A DNA stretch of 11,562 nt. Origin: an uncultured Prevotellaceae bacterium (GTDB lineage: Bacteria > Bacteroidota > Bacteroidia > Bacteroidales > Bacteroidaceae). The notes beneath the pieces were generated by a model. The model worked only from the letters and a program-made list of their open reading frames with translations, searched no databases and was not told the origin of the DNA. The DNA is taken from contig CALZOH010000099.1 of the NCBI GenBank assembly GCA_945827465.1, positions 1 to 11,562 of the forward strand, in the 5' to 3' direction. Positions 6,039-11,562 of the stretch are shown piece after piece (position 1 is the stretch's first letter; each line of letters starts with the position of its first letter). Position numbers and translations under genes: made by a program.

Positions 6039-6957
6039 GTTTGCCGGTCTGAAAAGTGTTTACCACGGTAAAGTCCGTGACGTTTATAATATTCAGGACG
6101 AGAAACTCGTTATGGTTGCTACCGACCGCATCTCAGCCTTCGACGTGGTATTGCCTGAAGGTATTCCTTTCAAGGGACAAGTGTTGAATCAGATTGCAGC
6201 CAAGTTCTTGGATGCTACAACAGATATTTGTCCTAACTGGAAGTTGGCAACACCCGATCCGATGGTCACTGTTGGCGTTCTCTGCAAAGGTTTCCCCATT
6301 GAAATGATTGTCAGAGGCTATCTCTGTGGCAGTGCTTGGCGTGCTTACAAGAGCGGTGTGCGCGAAATCTGTGGCGTGCGTCTGCCTGAAGGCATGAAAG
6401 AAAACCAGCGTTTCCCCGAACCCATCATCACTCCTACCACTAAGGCTGAAATAGGTACGCATGATGAAGATATCTCGAAAGAACAGATTTTGGCTCAGGG
6501 ACTGGCTACTCCTGAAGAGTATGCTCAGTTAGAGAAGTATGCGCTGGCTCTCTTCCGTCGTGGTACGGAGATTGCTGCTCGTCGCGGTCTGATCTTGGTT
6601 GACACCAAATATGAATTTGGTACGCACAATGGCGTAATCTACTTGATGGACGAGATTCATACCCCTGACTCGAGCCGTTATTTCTATAGTGAAGGCTATG
6701 AAGAGGCATTTGCCAAGGGAGAACCCCAGCGCCAACTCTCTAAAGAGTTTGTACGTGAATGGTTGATGTCGTGTGGATTCCAAGGAAAGGAAGGACAGAC
6801 TGTGCCTGAAATGACTCCGGAAATTGTAGAGAATATCAGCAACCGTTATATCGAACTCTATGAGCATATCACGGGTGAGACTTTCTGCAAAGAAGAAGAC
6901 GGACACATTGCTGAACGCATTGATAAAAACGTAAGCAACTACTTGCAACAGGCGTAA
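6007..6957 (+). CDS. purC: Phosphoribosylaminoimidazole-succinocarboxamide synthase
   Basis: This is a 316-aa SAICAR synthetase, which joins CAIR and aspartate with ATP to form SAICAR in de novo purine synthesis. Motifs visible are YHGKVRDVY (19-27, nucleotide-binding loop), ATDRISAFDVVLPEGIPFKG (38-57), EMIVRGYLCGSAWRAYK (99-115), TPTTKAEIGTHDEDIS (142-157), LILVDTKYEFG (195-205) and MDEIHTPDSSRYF (214-226). It belongs to the longer class of about 300 aa, unlike the roughly 237-aa E. coli enzyme. I chose the start at 6007 (MSKALVKTDF) because it fits the family's short N-terminus; an in-frame ATG at 5968, deeper inside phoH, would add 13 unusual residues (MMKENNRYINKII). The start lies 32 nt before the phoH stop in another frame, which suggests translational coupling. 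Confidence 0.97.
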   Translation: MSKALVKTDFKFAGLKSVYHGKVRDVYNIQDEKLVMVATDRISAFDVVLPEGIPFKGQVLNQIAAKFLDATTDICPNWKLATPDPMVTVGVLCKGFPIEMIVRGYLCGSAWRAYKSGVREICGVRLPEGMKENQRFPEPIITPTTKAEIGTHDEDISKEQILAQGLATPEEYAQLEKYALALFRRGTEIAARRGLILVDTKYEFGTHNGVIYLMDEIHTPDSSRYFYSEGYEEAFAKGEPQRQLSKEFVREWLMSCGFQGKEGQTVPEMTPEIVENISNRYIELYEHITGETFCKEEDGHIAERIDKNVSNYLQQA

Positions 6958-6961
6958 GTAA

Positions 6962-6983
6962 CTATCTATCTATCTATCTATCT
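6962..6983 (+). repeat. Tetranucleotide microsatellite (CTAT)5.5 in front of menG
   Basis: The motif CTAT is repeated five times plus CT without interruption, ending 2 nt before the menG ATG at 6986. It fills nearly all of the 28-nt gap after the purC stop (6955-6957). A second stop (TAA, 6959-6961) in the menG frame precedes it, so it is untranslated leader or spacer, not a coding extension. Confidence 0.95.
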
Positions 6984-6985
6984 TC

Positions 6986-7729
6986 ATGGGATACGCACAG
7001 GAGAAAATCACCCCTTACGGTAACCGTCAAGCTAAAGGCGAACAAGTGGAGCAGATGTTTGACCACATTGCTCACTCTTATGACGATTTGAATCATTGGC
7101 TTTCGTGGGGTATCGACCGCCGTTGGCGGCGTGCCACCGTGGATGCCATGAAGTCGTTGCCTCATGATGAATTGCTCGATGTGGCTACCGGAACGGGTGA
7201 CTTTGCCATGTTGGCCTGTCGCCGATTGCATCCTAAGTCGATTTTGGCTACAGATTTTTCTGAAGGCATGATGGCTGTGGCGCGAAAGAAGGTGAAAGAG
7301 GCCGGTATGGACCACATTATCAGTTTTCAGAAAGAAGACTGCCTGCAGTTGTCGCTACCCGACGAAAGTTTTGATGCTGTGACTGTGGCCTATGGTGTGC
7401 GCAACTTTCAAGACCTTGACAAGGGCTTGCGTGAAATTTGTCGCGTATTGCGTCCGCATGGTGCTGCGGTGATATTGGAATTGTGTACGCCTCGAAGTTT
7501 TCCCATGAAGCAACTCTTTTGGCTTTACTCCCACATCGTGATGCCCTTGTTGGGTCGCTTGGTGTCGAAAGATCCTCGTGCCTATACCTATCTGCCGGCA
7601 ACGATGGAAGCTTTTCCACAAGGTGAAGTGATGCAACAAATCTTATTGCGCGCAGGGTTTAAACGAGTGGAGTTTCGCCGTTTTACATTCGGATTGAGTA
7701 CGGTGTATATAGCCCATAAACAAGTATGA
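6986..7729 (+). CDS. menG: Demethylmenaquinone methyltransferase (UbiE/MenG family)
   Basis: This is a 247-aa SAM-dependent C-methyltransferase. The N-terminal family signature VEQMFDHIAHSYDDLNHWLS is at 21-40. SAM motif I is LLDVATGTGDFA (63-74), the acidic residue after strand 2 is in ILATDFSEGM (86-95), and VAYGVRNFQDLDKGLREICRVLRPHG (134-159) covers the UbiE post-I motifs. The family methylates demethylmenaquinone (and in some bacteria a ubiquinone precursor). Bacteroidales use menaquinone for anaerobic respiration to fumarate, so MenG is the expected role: the last step of menaquinone synthesis, at the inner face of the membrane. The ATG at 6986 directly follows the CTAT microsatellite. 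Its stop overlaps the aroE start as ATGA. Its position beside aroE fits a shared chorismate-menaquinone pathway. Confidence 0.95.
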   Translation: MGYAQEKITPYGNRQAKGEQVEQMFDHIAHSYDDLNHWLSWGIDRRWRRATVDAMKSLPHDELLDVATGTGDFAMLACRRLHPKSILATDFSEGMMAVARKKVKEAGMDHIISFQKEDCLQLSLPDESFDAVTVAYGVRNFQDLDKGLREICRVLRPHGAAVILELCTPRSFPMKQLFWLYSHIVMPLLGRLVSKDPRAYTYLPATMEAFPQGEVMQQILLRAGFKRVEFRRFTFGLSTVYIAHKQV

Positions 7730-8475
7730 AAATTTACGGACTGATAGGTTATCCATTGGTGCATTCGTTTAGTCGTGCCTTCTTTACTGATAAATTTCAA
7801 CGAGAAGGTATTGAGGCAGAGTATCTGAATTTTGAGATAGCTTCTATTGAACGCTTCCCTGAAATTATTCGTGAGCAACCTTTGTTGCAGGGACTCAACG
7901 TGACTTTGCCTTATAAACAGCAGGTGATGCCTTATTTGGACGATCTCAGTGACGAGGCTCGTGCTATTGGTGCTGTTAATGTGATCCGTGTAACTCATCG
8001 GGAGGATGGCACTACCTTCCTTAAAGGATACAATGCCGATGTAATTGGATTTGAACGTTCCATTCGTCCTCTGCTTCGCAAAGAACATACTCGTGCTTTG
8101 ATGCTCGGAACGGGTGGCGCGTCTAAAGCCGTTCGATTCGGATTACAGCGATTAGGGCTCGAAACACTTTATGTGAGTCGTCATCCCGGTGAGGGACAAA
8201 TCGGGTATGATGACCTGACACCGGAATTAATGCGCGAATGGCGTGTCATTGTGAACTGTTCGCCTTGTGGTATGTTTCCGCATGTTGATGAATGTCCTCG
8301 CATTCCCTATGAACTACTTACTCCTGATCATTTGCTTTACGATTTAGTATATAATCCTGAAGAAACCCGCTTCTTGGCACAAGGTCGAATGCGTGGTGCT
8401 ACCGTGAAGAACGGTTTGGAAATGTTGCATCTGCAAGCACTTGCCGGTTGGGATTTTTGGAACGGAAAAGAATAA
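7726..8475 (+). CDS. aroE: Shikimate dehydrogenase
   Basis: This 249-aa protein matches AroE, which reduces 3-dehydroshikimate to shikimate with NADPH on the way to chorismate, aromatic amino acids and menaquinone. The shikimate-binding N-terminus is GYPLVHSFSRAFF (8-20), where Ser14 and Ser16 are the expected ligands. NVTLPYK (58-64) carries the catalytic Lys64, and GYNADVIGFE (101-110) the catalytic Asp105. The dinucleotide loop is LGTGGASKAV (127-136), with a following SR (151-152) consistent with NADP binding. NCSPCGMFP (177-185) and the C-terminal NGLEMLHLQA (229-238) are also typical. It is slightly short but within the family's range. The start codon shares ATGA with the menG stop, so translation is very probably coupled; the next gene begins 8 nt after its stop. 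Confidence 0.96.
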   Translation: MKIYGLIGYPLVHSFSRAFFTDKFQREGIEAEYLNFEIASIERFPEIIREQPLLQGLNVTLPYKQQVMPYLDDLSDEARAIGAVNVIRVTHREDGTTFLKGYNADVIGFERSIRPLLRKEHTRALMLGTGGASKAVRFGLQRLGLETLYVSRHPGEGQIGYDDLTPELMREWRVIVNCSPCGMFPHVDECPRIPYELLTPDHLLYDLVYNPEETRFLAQGRMRGATVKNGLEMLHLQALAGWDFWNGKE

Positions 8476-8483
8476 GGAAAAAG

Positions 8484-9395
8484 ATGCGTACATTCTTGCT
8501 CACCCTTCTGCTGATCTTCTTGGCATTTCCTCTTAGGGCTGCCGACAGAGTGTGGACACCAGAGACTTTGCCGATGGTGCACTTGCAGGATATGCGGCGG
8601 TATGTATGCAATCCTGATGGTATTCTCTCGGAGGCTGTGACCGACAGCATCGATGCCTTGCTCTTTAGATTAGAAAAACAAAAGGGCGTGGAGAGTGTTG
8701 TTGTCGCTGTAAAAAAAGTGGAGGATGGCGACTGCTATACATTCGCTATCAACTTAGGCCGTAAATACGGGGTTGGTAGCAAAAAACAACAGTCGGGTTT
8801 GGTGGTAGTACTCAGTACGGAGGACCGCAAGTACTATATTCTGACAGGATATGGTTTGGAAGGTACGTTGCCTGATGCCGTGTGTAAACGAGTAGAGAAC
8901 CGCTTGATGGTGCCCGCTTTCAAGAAAGGAGATTGGGATAAAGGCATGTTGTTAGGAATAAAAGCCTTGAGCGGTTACATATTGGGCGATGAGTCACTTA
9001 CGCCGGATCAGCAAGGAGACGATGAAGACGATTTGGTCGGGCTTCTTGTTCTGGGCGTATTTATCATCGTTTTCATCATTGTTATTCTTGTTTCGAGTGC
9101 ACGAAAGTGTCCGCGTTGTGGCAAGAAAGCGCTTACCAAAAGCGTGGAGAAATTCCTCTATACAAAGGGTGGATGGGACTATTATCAAGTGATCTCTACC
9201 TGCAAACATTGTGGTTATTCCGAGTCGAAAGTAGAGCGACGCGAACATCAGGATAATGATGATAGCGGTTTGCTGGCTGCAGCTGCGATGGGCTCGATTC
9301 TCAGTCACCGTGGAGGTGGCGGTTTCGGTGGCGGTTTCGGTGGCGGCTTTGGCGGCGGTGGCTTCGGTGGTGGCGGTGCAGGAGGCAGCTTCTGA
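8484..9395 (+). CDS. TPM-domain membrane protein with zinc ribbon and Gly-rich tail
   Basis: This 303-aa envelope protein begins with a signal peptide (1-20, likely cut near LRA-AD). A TPM domain follows (about 35-170; GILSE, SVVVAVKK, YGVGSKKQQSGLVVVLS, YYILTGYGLEGTLPD). Next come an acidic linker, one transmembrane helix (about 184-204), a CPRC...CKHC zinc ribbon (209-243) and a glycine/phenylalanine tail of GGGF repeats (277-303). TPM domains are known from YgcG-like bacterial proteins and from plant and algal photosystem II assembly factors, and some have acid phosphatase activity; the bacterial role is unsettled. The zinc ribbon and tail should lie in the cytoplasm. I chose the start at 8484 because it begins the signal peptide; an ATG at 8448 lies inside aroE. 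It pairs with lemA downstream, a recurrent TPM/LemA arrangement. Confidence 0.88.
   Translation: MRTFLLTLLLIFLAFPLRAADRVWTPETLPMVHLQDMRRYVCNPDGILSEAVTDSIDALLFRLEKQKGVESVVVAVKKVEDGDCYTFAINLGRKYGVGSKKQQSGLVVVLSTEDRKYYILTGYGLEGTLPDAVCKRVENRLMVPAFKKGDWDKGMLLGIKALSGYILGDESLTPDQQGDDEDDLVGLLVLGVFIIVFIIVILVSSARKCPRCGKKALTKSVEKFLYTKGGWDYYQVISTCKHCGYSESKVERREHQDNDDSGLLAAAAMGSILSHRGGGGFGGGFGGGFGGGGFGGGGAGGSF
9310..9388 (+). repeat. Imperfect GGTGGCGGTTTC-type coding repeat (Gly-rich tail)
   Basis: Purine-rich units of about 9-15 nt (GGTGGCGGTTTC and variants) repeat across the last 25 or so codons of the TPM gene and encode GGGF blocks. The units vary at third codon positions, so the protein repeat is kept more strictly than the DNA. 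The stretch may still change length by slippage in multiples of three. Confidence 0.8.
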
Positions 9396-9445
9396 CCGTG
9401 GCAAACGATACTTAATTGATATAAAAATAACATCAACTTATAATT

Positions 9446-10042
9446 ATGAAATTGACAAAGACAAACAAAGTGCTGATTGCCATCGTTGTGGTAATCGTTT
9501 TGCTGGTTGGATGCGGTTCTTCGCAATACAACGGCATGGTGAAGGCTGAGGAAGGACTGACTACAGCTTGGAGCAACGTGGAGACGCAATATCAGCGTCG
9601 GGCCGACTTGATTCCCAACCTGGTGAATACCGTGAAGGGATATGCTGCGCATGAAGAAGGAACCTTTAAGGAATTAGTTGAAGCACGTGCCAAGGCAACT
9701 CAGATTACGGTAGATCCAACTCAACTTACTCCTGAAAAGATGAAAGAATTTCAGGCTGCACAAGGACAACTGAGTGCTGCATTGGGCAAACTATTGGCCA
9801 TACAGGAGAATTATCCCGAGTTGAAGGCCAATGAGAACTTCTTGGAATTGCAGGCGCAGCTTGAGGGTACAGAAAACCGCATCAATGAAAGTCGCCGAAT
9901 ATATAATCAAACGGTGCAGGAATATAATTTAAAGGTTCGTACCTTCCCCGCCAATATATTTGCCGGTATCTTCGGCTTTACCAGTAAGACTAAATTTGAA
10001 GCAGAAGAAGCTGCCAAACAAGCCCCTAAAGTAGAGTTCTAA
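9446..10042 (+). CDS. lemA: LemA-family protein
   Basis: This 198-aa protein has the LemA architecture: a short basic N-terminus, one membrane segment (8-23), and a long helical, probably coiled bundle outside the membrane. The family signature YNGMVKAEEGLTTAWSNVETQYQRRADLIPNLVNTVKGYAAHE spans 28-70, and NESRRIYNQTVQEYNLKVRTFPANIFAGIFGF (147-178) marks the end of the domain. The first helix ends LLVGC-GSS with Cys23, which resembles a lipobox, so it could be a lipoprotein instead of a plain membrane-anchored protein. The cellular role of LemA is not well established. The start at 9446 (MKLTKTNK) is 50 nt after the TPM stop, an AT-rich gap without a clear promoter. Its stop abuts the ATG of the purM-type gene with no space between them. 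Confidence 0.93.
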   Translation: MKLTKTNKVLIAIVVVIVLLVGCGSSQYNGMVKAEEGLTTAWSNVETQYQRRADLIPNLVNTVKGYAAHEEGTFKELVEARAKATQITVDPTQLTPEKMKEFQAAQGQLSAALGKLLAIQENYPELKANENFLELQAQLEGTENRINESRRIYNQTVQEYNLKVRTFPANIFAGIFGFTSKTKFEAEEAAKQAPKVEF

Positions 10043-11215
10043 ATGATGGACAGTAAGCAGCGTTATATGATGCGTGGTGTTAGTGCTATGAAAGAAGATG
10101 TGCACAACGCCATTAAGAATATAGATAAAGGACTCTTCCCTCAGGCTTTCTGCAAGATTATTCCCGATATTCTGGGCGGTGACCCCGAATATTGCAATAT
10201 CATGCATGCCGATGGTGCTGGTACCAAGTCGTCGCTGGCCTATATCTATTGGAAAGAGACCGGAGATCTCAGCGTTTGGAAAGGCATTGCACAAGATGCA
10301 CTCATCATGAATACTGACGACCTCTTGTGTGTGGGTGCTGTTGATAACATTTTGGTCAGTTCTACCATTGGGCGTAACAAAATGTTAGTACCTGGCGAGG
10401 TGATTTCAGCTATTATCAACGGTACAGATGAATTGCTGGCCCGAATGAGAGAGATGGGTGTTGGTATTTATGCAACGGGAGGTGAAACTGCTGATTTGGG
10501 TGACTTGGTGCGTACCATTGTGGTTGACTCTACCGTTACCTGTCGAATGAAACGCAGTGACGTGATAGATAACGCCAACATTCGTCCGGGCGATGTGATA
10601 GTGGGCCTTGCTTCGTTTGGGCAGGCTACGTATGAAGATGCCTACAATGGTGGTATGGGCAGTAATGGTTTGACCAGTGCTCGTCACGATATGTTTGCCA
10701 AATATTTGGCGCAGCGTTATCCGGAAAGCTATGATGCGCAAGTGCCTAATGAATTAATTTATAGTGGTCGCTACGCTCTCACTGATTCAGTGGAGGGAAG
10801 TCCTGTCGATGCCGGTCATTTAGTACTCAGTCCGACCAGAACTTATGCTCCTGTAGTCAAGAAATTATTGGATCGTATGCGTTCTTCCATTCATGGTATG
10901 GTGCATTGTACGGGTGGTGCGCAAACCAAGGTGCTCCATTTCGTTGGTGAGAACTGTCGTGTGATCAAGGACAATCTCTTCCCGTTGCCACCGCTTTTCC
11001 GTGCGATTCAGGAGCAAAGCCAAACTGATTGGCAAGAAATGTACAAGGTGTTTAATATGGGACATCGTTTGGAGGTATATGTGGCTCCGGAAGATGCAGA
11101 ACGCGTAATTGCTACTTCAAAAGAGTTCGATATAGATGCTCGTATAGTGGGACACATCGAAGAAGGTCCGAGGAGTCTTACCATCCGAAGCGAATTTGGC
11201 GAATTCAATTATTAG
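10043..11215 (+). CDS. purM: Phosphoribosylformylglycinamidine cyclo-ligase (AIR synthase), Bacteroidales type
   Basis: This 390-aa member of the PurM/AIR synthase family closes FGAM to AIR with ATP, step five of purine synthesis. Family elements are diverged but in order: HADGAGTKS (55-63, canonical DGVGTK), DALIMNTDDLLCVGA (85-99, canonical N-D-xx-x-GA), TGGETADLGD (145-154), GDVIVGLASFG...GSNGLTSAR (183-214), HCTGGAQTK (288-296) and VFNMGHRLEVYV (336-347). It is longer than the E. coli enzyme (about 345 aa) and resembles the variant found across Bacteroidales. With purC in the same cluster, purine synthesis is the most likely role; a related AIR synthase-like activity cannot be excluded. 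Translation can start at either of two adjacent ATGs (10043 or 10046) directly after the lemA stop. Its N-terminus carries RGVSAMKEDVHNAI, the expected first helix. Confidence 0.9.
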   Translation: MMDSKQRYMMRGVSAMKEDVHNAIKNIDKGLFPQAFCKIIPDILGGDPEYCNIMHADGAGTKSSLAYIYWKETGDLSVWKGIAQDALIMNTDDLLCVGAVDNILVSSTIGRNKMLVPGEVISAIINGTDELLARMREMGVGIYATGGETADLGDLVRTIVVDSTVTCRMKRSDVIDNANIRPGDVIVGLASFGQATYEDAYNGGMGSNGLTSARHDMFAKYLAQRYPESYDAQVPNELIYSGRYALTDSVEGSPVDAGHLVLSPTRTYAPVVKKLLDRMRSSIHGMVHCTGGAQTKVLHFVGENCRVIKDNLFPLPPLFRAIQEQSQTDWQEMYKVFNMGHRLEVYVAPEDAERVIATSKEFDIDARIVGHIEEGPRSLTIRSEFGEFNY

Positions 11216-11239
11216 TAGTTCCTTTCGTTCATTAAAACA

Positions 11240-11277
11240 GTGAGGTTGTGTCGTGGGGATTTACGACACAACCTCAC
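11240..11277. terminator. Perfect 15-bp hairpin after purM, likely terminator
   Basis: GTGAGGTTGTGTCGT (11240-11254) pairs perfectly with ACGACACAACCTCAC (11263-11277) around an 8-nt loop. It begins 25 nt after the purM stop, where an operon end is expected. On the plus strand the tail (GCGTTAATATAG) lacks a T run. On the minus strand the stem is followed by TGTTTTAATG, a weak one. It may end transcription from either side or protect the mRNA 3' end. Confidence 0.65.
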
Positions 11278-11359
11278 GCGTTAATATAGAGGTAGAACAG
11301 GTGGCAATTATCCCCAATCAGTCATTAGGCTGTTATACTCTGACAAACTTTCTTTATTC

Positions 11360-11562
11360 CTATTCGGACAATACGGTTTTGTATCATGAACACTGAGGCA
11401 TAGAACATTTGCAGGGAGGTTTTGTGCCGTGTGCAAAAGGGCTTTGAAGTTTCTTCAAGCCGGTTTGCATCGTGAACAATTAGGCTTTGAACGTTTGCAG
11501 GACGGTTTTGCGTCGTGTACAAAAGGTAGTTGAACGTTTGCATGACGGTTTTGCACGTGTGC
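11360..11562. repeat. 43-bp degenerate tandem repeat array, about 4.7 copies, cut by window end
   Basis: Units aligned on GAACGTTTGCAGGACGGTTT start at 11403, 11446, 11489 and 11532, each exactly 43 bp; a more worn unit fits in register at 11360. The last unit stops at 31 bp because the window ends. The most constant parts are GTTTGCA, CGGTTTTG, CGTG and CAAAAGG. In the better copies TTTTG and CAAAA flank a 9-nt centre as a short inverted repeat. Units abut directly, with no spacers. Together with 11278-11359, where I see nothing recognisable, this fills the non-coding 3' end of the window. Confidence 0.85.

Noticed and set aside
9396..9445. Internal promoter before lemA
   Set aside because: The gap is AT-rich but has no TAnnTTTG box with a suitable -33 element.
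9305..9652. Proline-rich minus-strand frame
   Set aside because: The PPPKPPP run is just the reverse reading of the Gly-rich codons of the TPM tail.
11360..11562. CRISPR array
   Set aside because: Repeats are degenerate and abut directly without unique spacers, and no cas genes are near.

Overview
This window looks like a chromosomal segment from a member of the order Bacteroidales (Bacteroidaceae or Prevotellaceae are most likely; I cannot fix the genus). The evidence is Bacteroidetes-type promoter boxes (TTTG, 19-20 nt, TAnnTTTG) in front of several genes, little or no Shine-Dalgarno signal, short leaders, a DUF5715-type protein, and the long, divergent PurM and PurC variants typical of that order. 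There are no transposases, integrases, phage genes, rRNA, tRNA or CRISPR arrays. The content is mostly core metabolism, and the unusual material is in the intergenic DNA.

Layout. Positions 1-374 hold no gene. They contain copies of a palindromic REP-like element (core GGGCGTAT-CGC-ATACGCCC) and the terminator of the first minus-strand unit. That unit runs leftward from about 2140: a ZIP-family metal transporter, then meso-diaminopimelate dehydrogenase (ddh). Between the ZIP gene and the next, divergent gene lies an 85-bp tandem repeat (2.3 copies), and its first copy supplies the ZIP promoter. A plus-strand EamA/DMT transporter (2407-3327) converges, with a 9-bp gap, on a second minus-strand unit made of a membrane-anchored DUF5715/M15-like protein and truA.

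From 5046 to 11215 runs a seven-gene plus-strand cluster: phoH, purC, menG (ubiE), aroE, a TPM-domain membrane protein, lemA and a purM-type AIR synthase. Most junctions overlap or are very short: phoH/purC overlap by 32 nt, menG/aroE by 4 nt (ATGA), aroE/TPM are 8 nt apart and lemA/purM abut. This suggests one transcript from the promoter at 5023. The cluster joins two purine steps (PurM makes AIR, PurC makes SAICAR), shikimate/chorismate supply (AroE) and the last menaquinone step (MenG, whose precursor derives from chorismate). It also carries PhoH, an RNA-associated ATPase family, and a TPM/LemA envelope pair. PhoH and DUF5715 are transcribed divergently from two back-to-back promoters.

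After purM there is a perfect 15-bp hairpin, then a degenerate 43-bp tandem repeat array that runs off the window end. I see no convincing undescribed multi-gene system. The best leads are the tetranucleotide microsatellite directly in front of menG, the promoter-carrying 85-bp repeat, the 43-bp array, and the M15-like DUF5715 protein that seems to lack the usual catalytic Glu.
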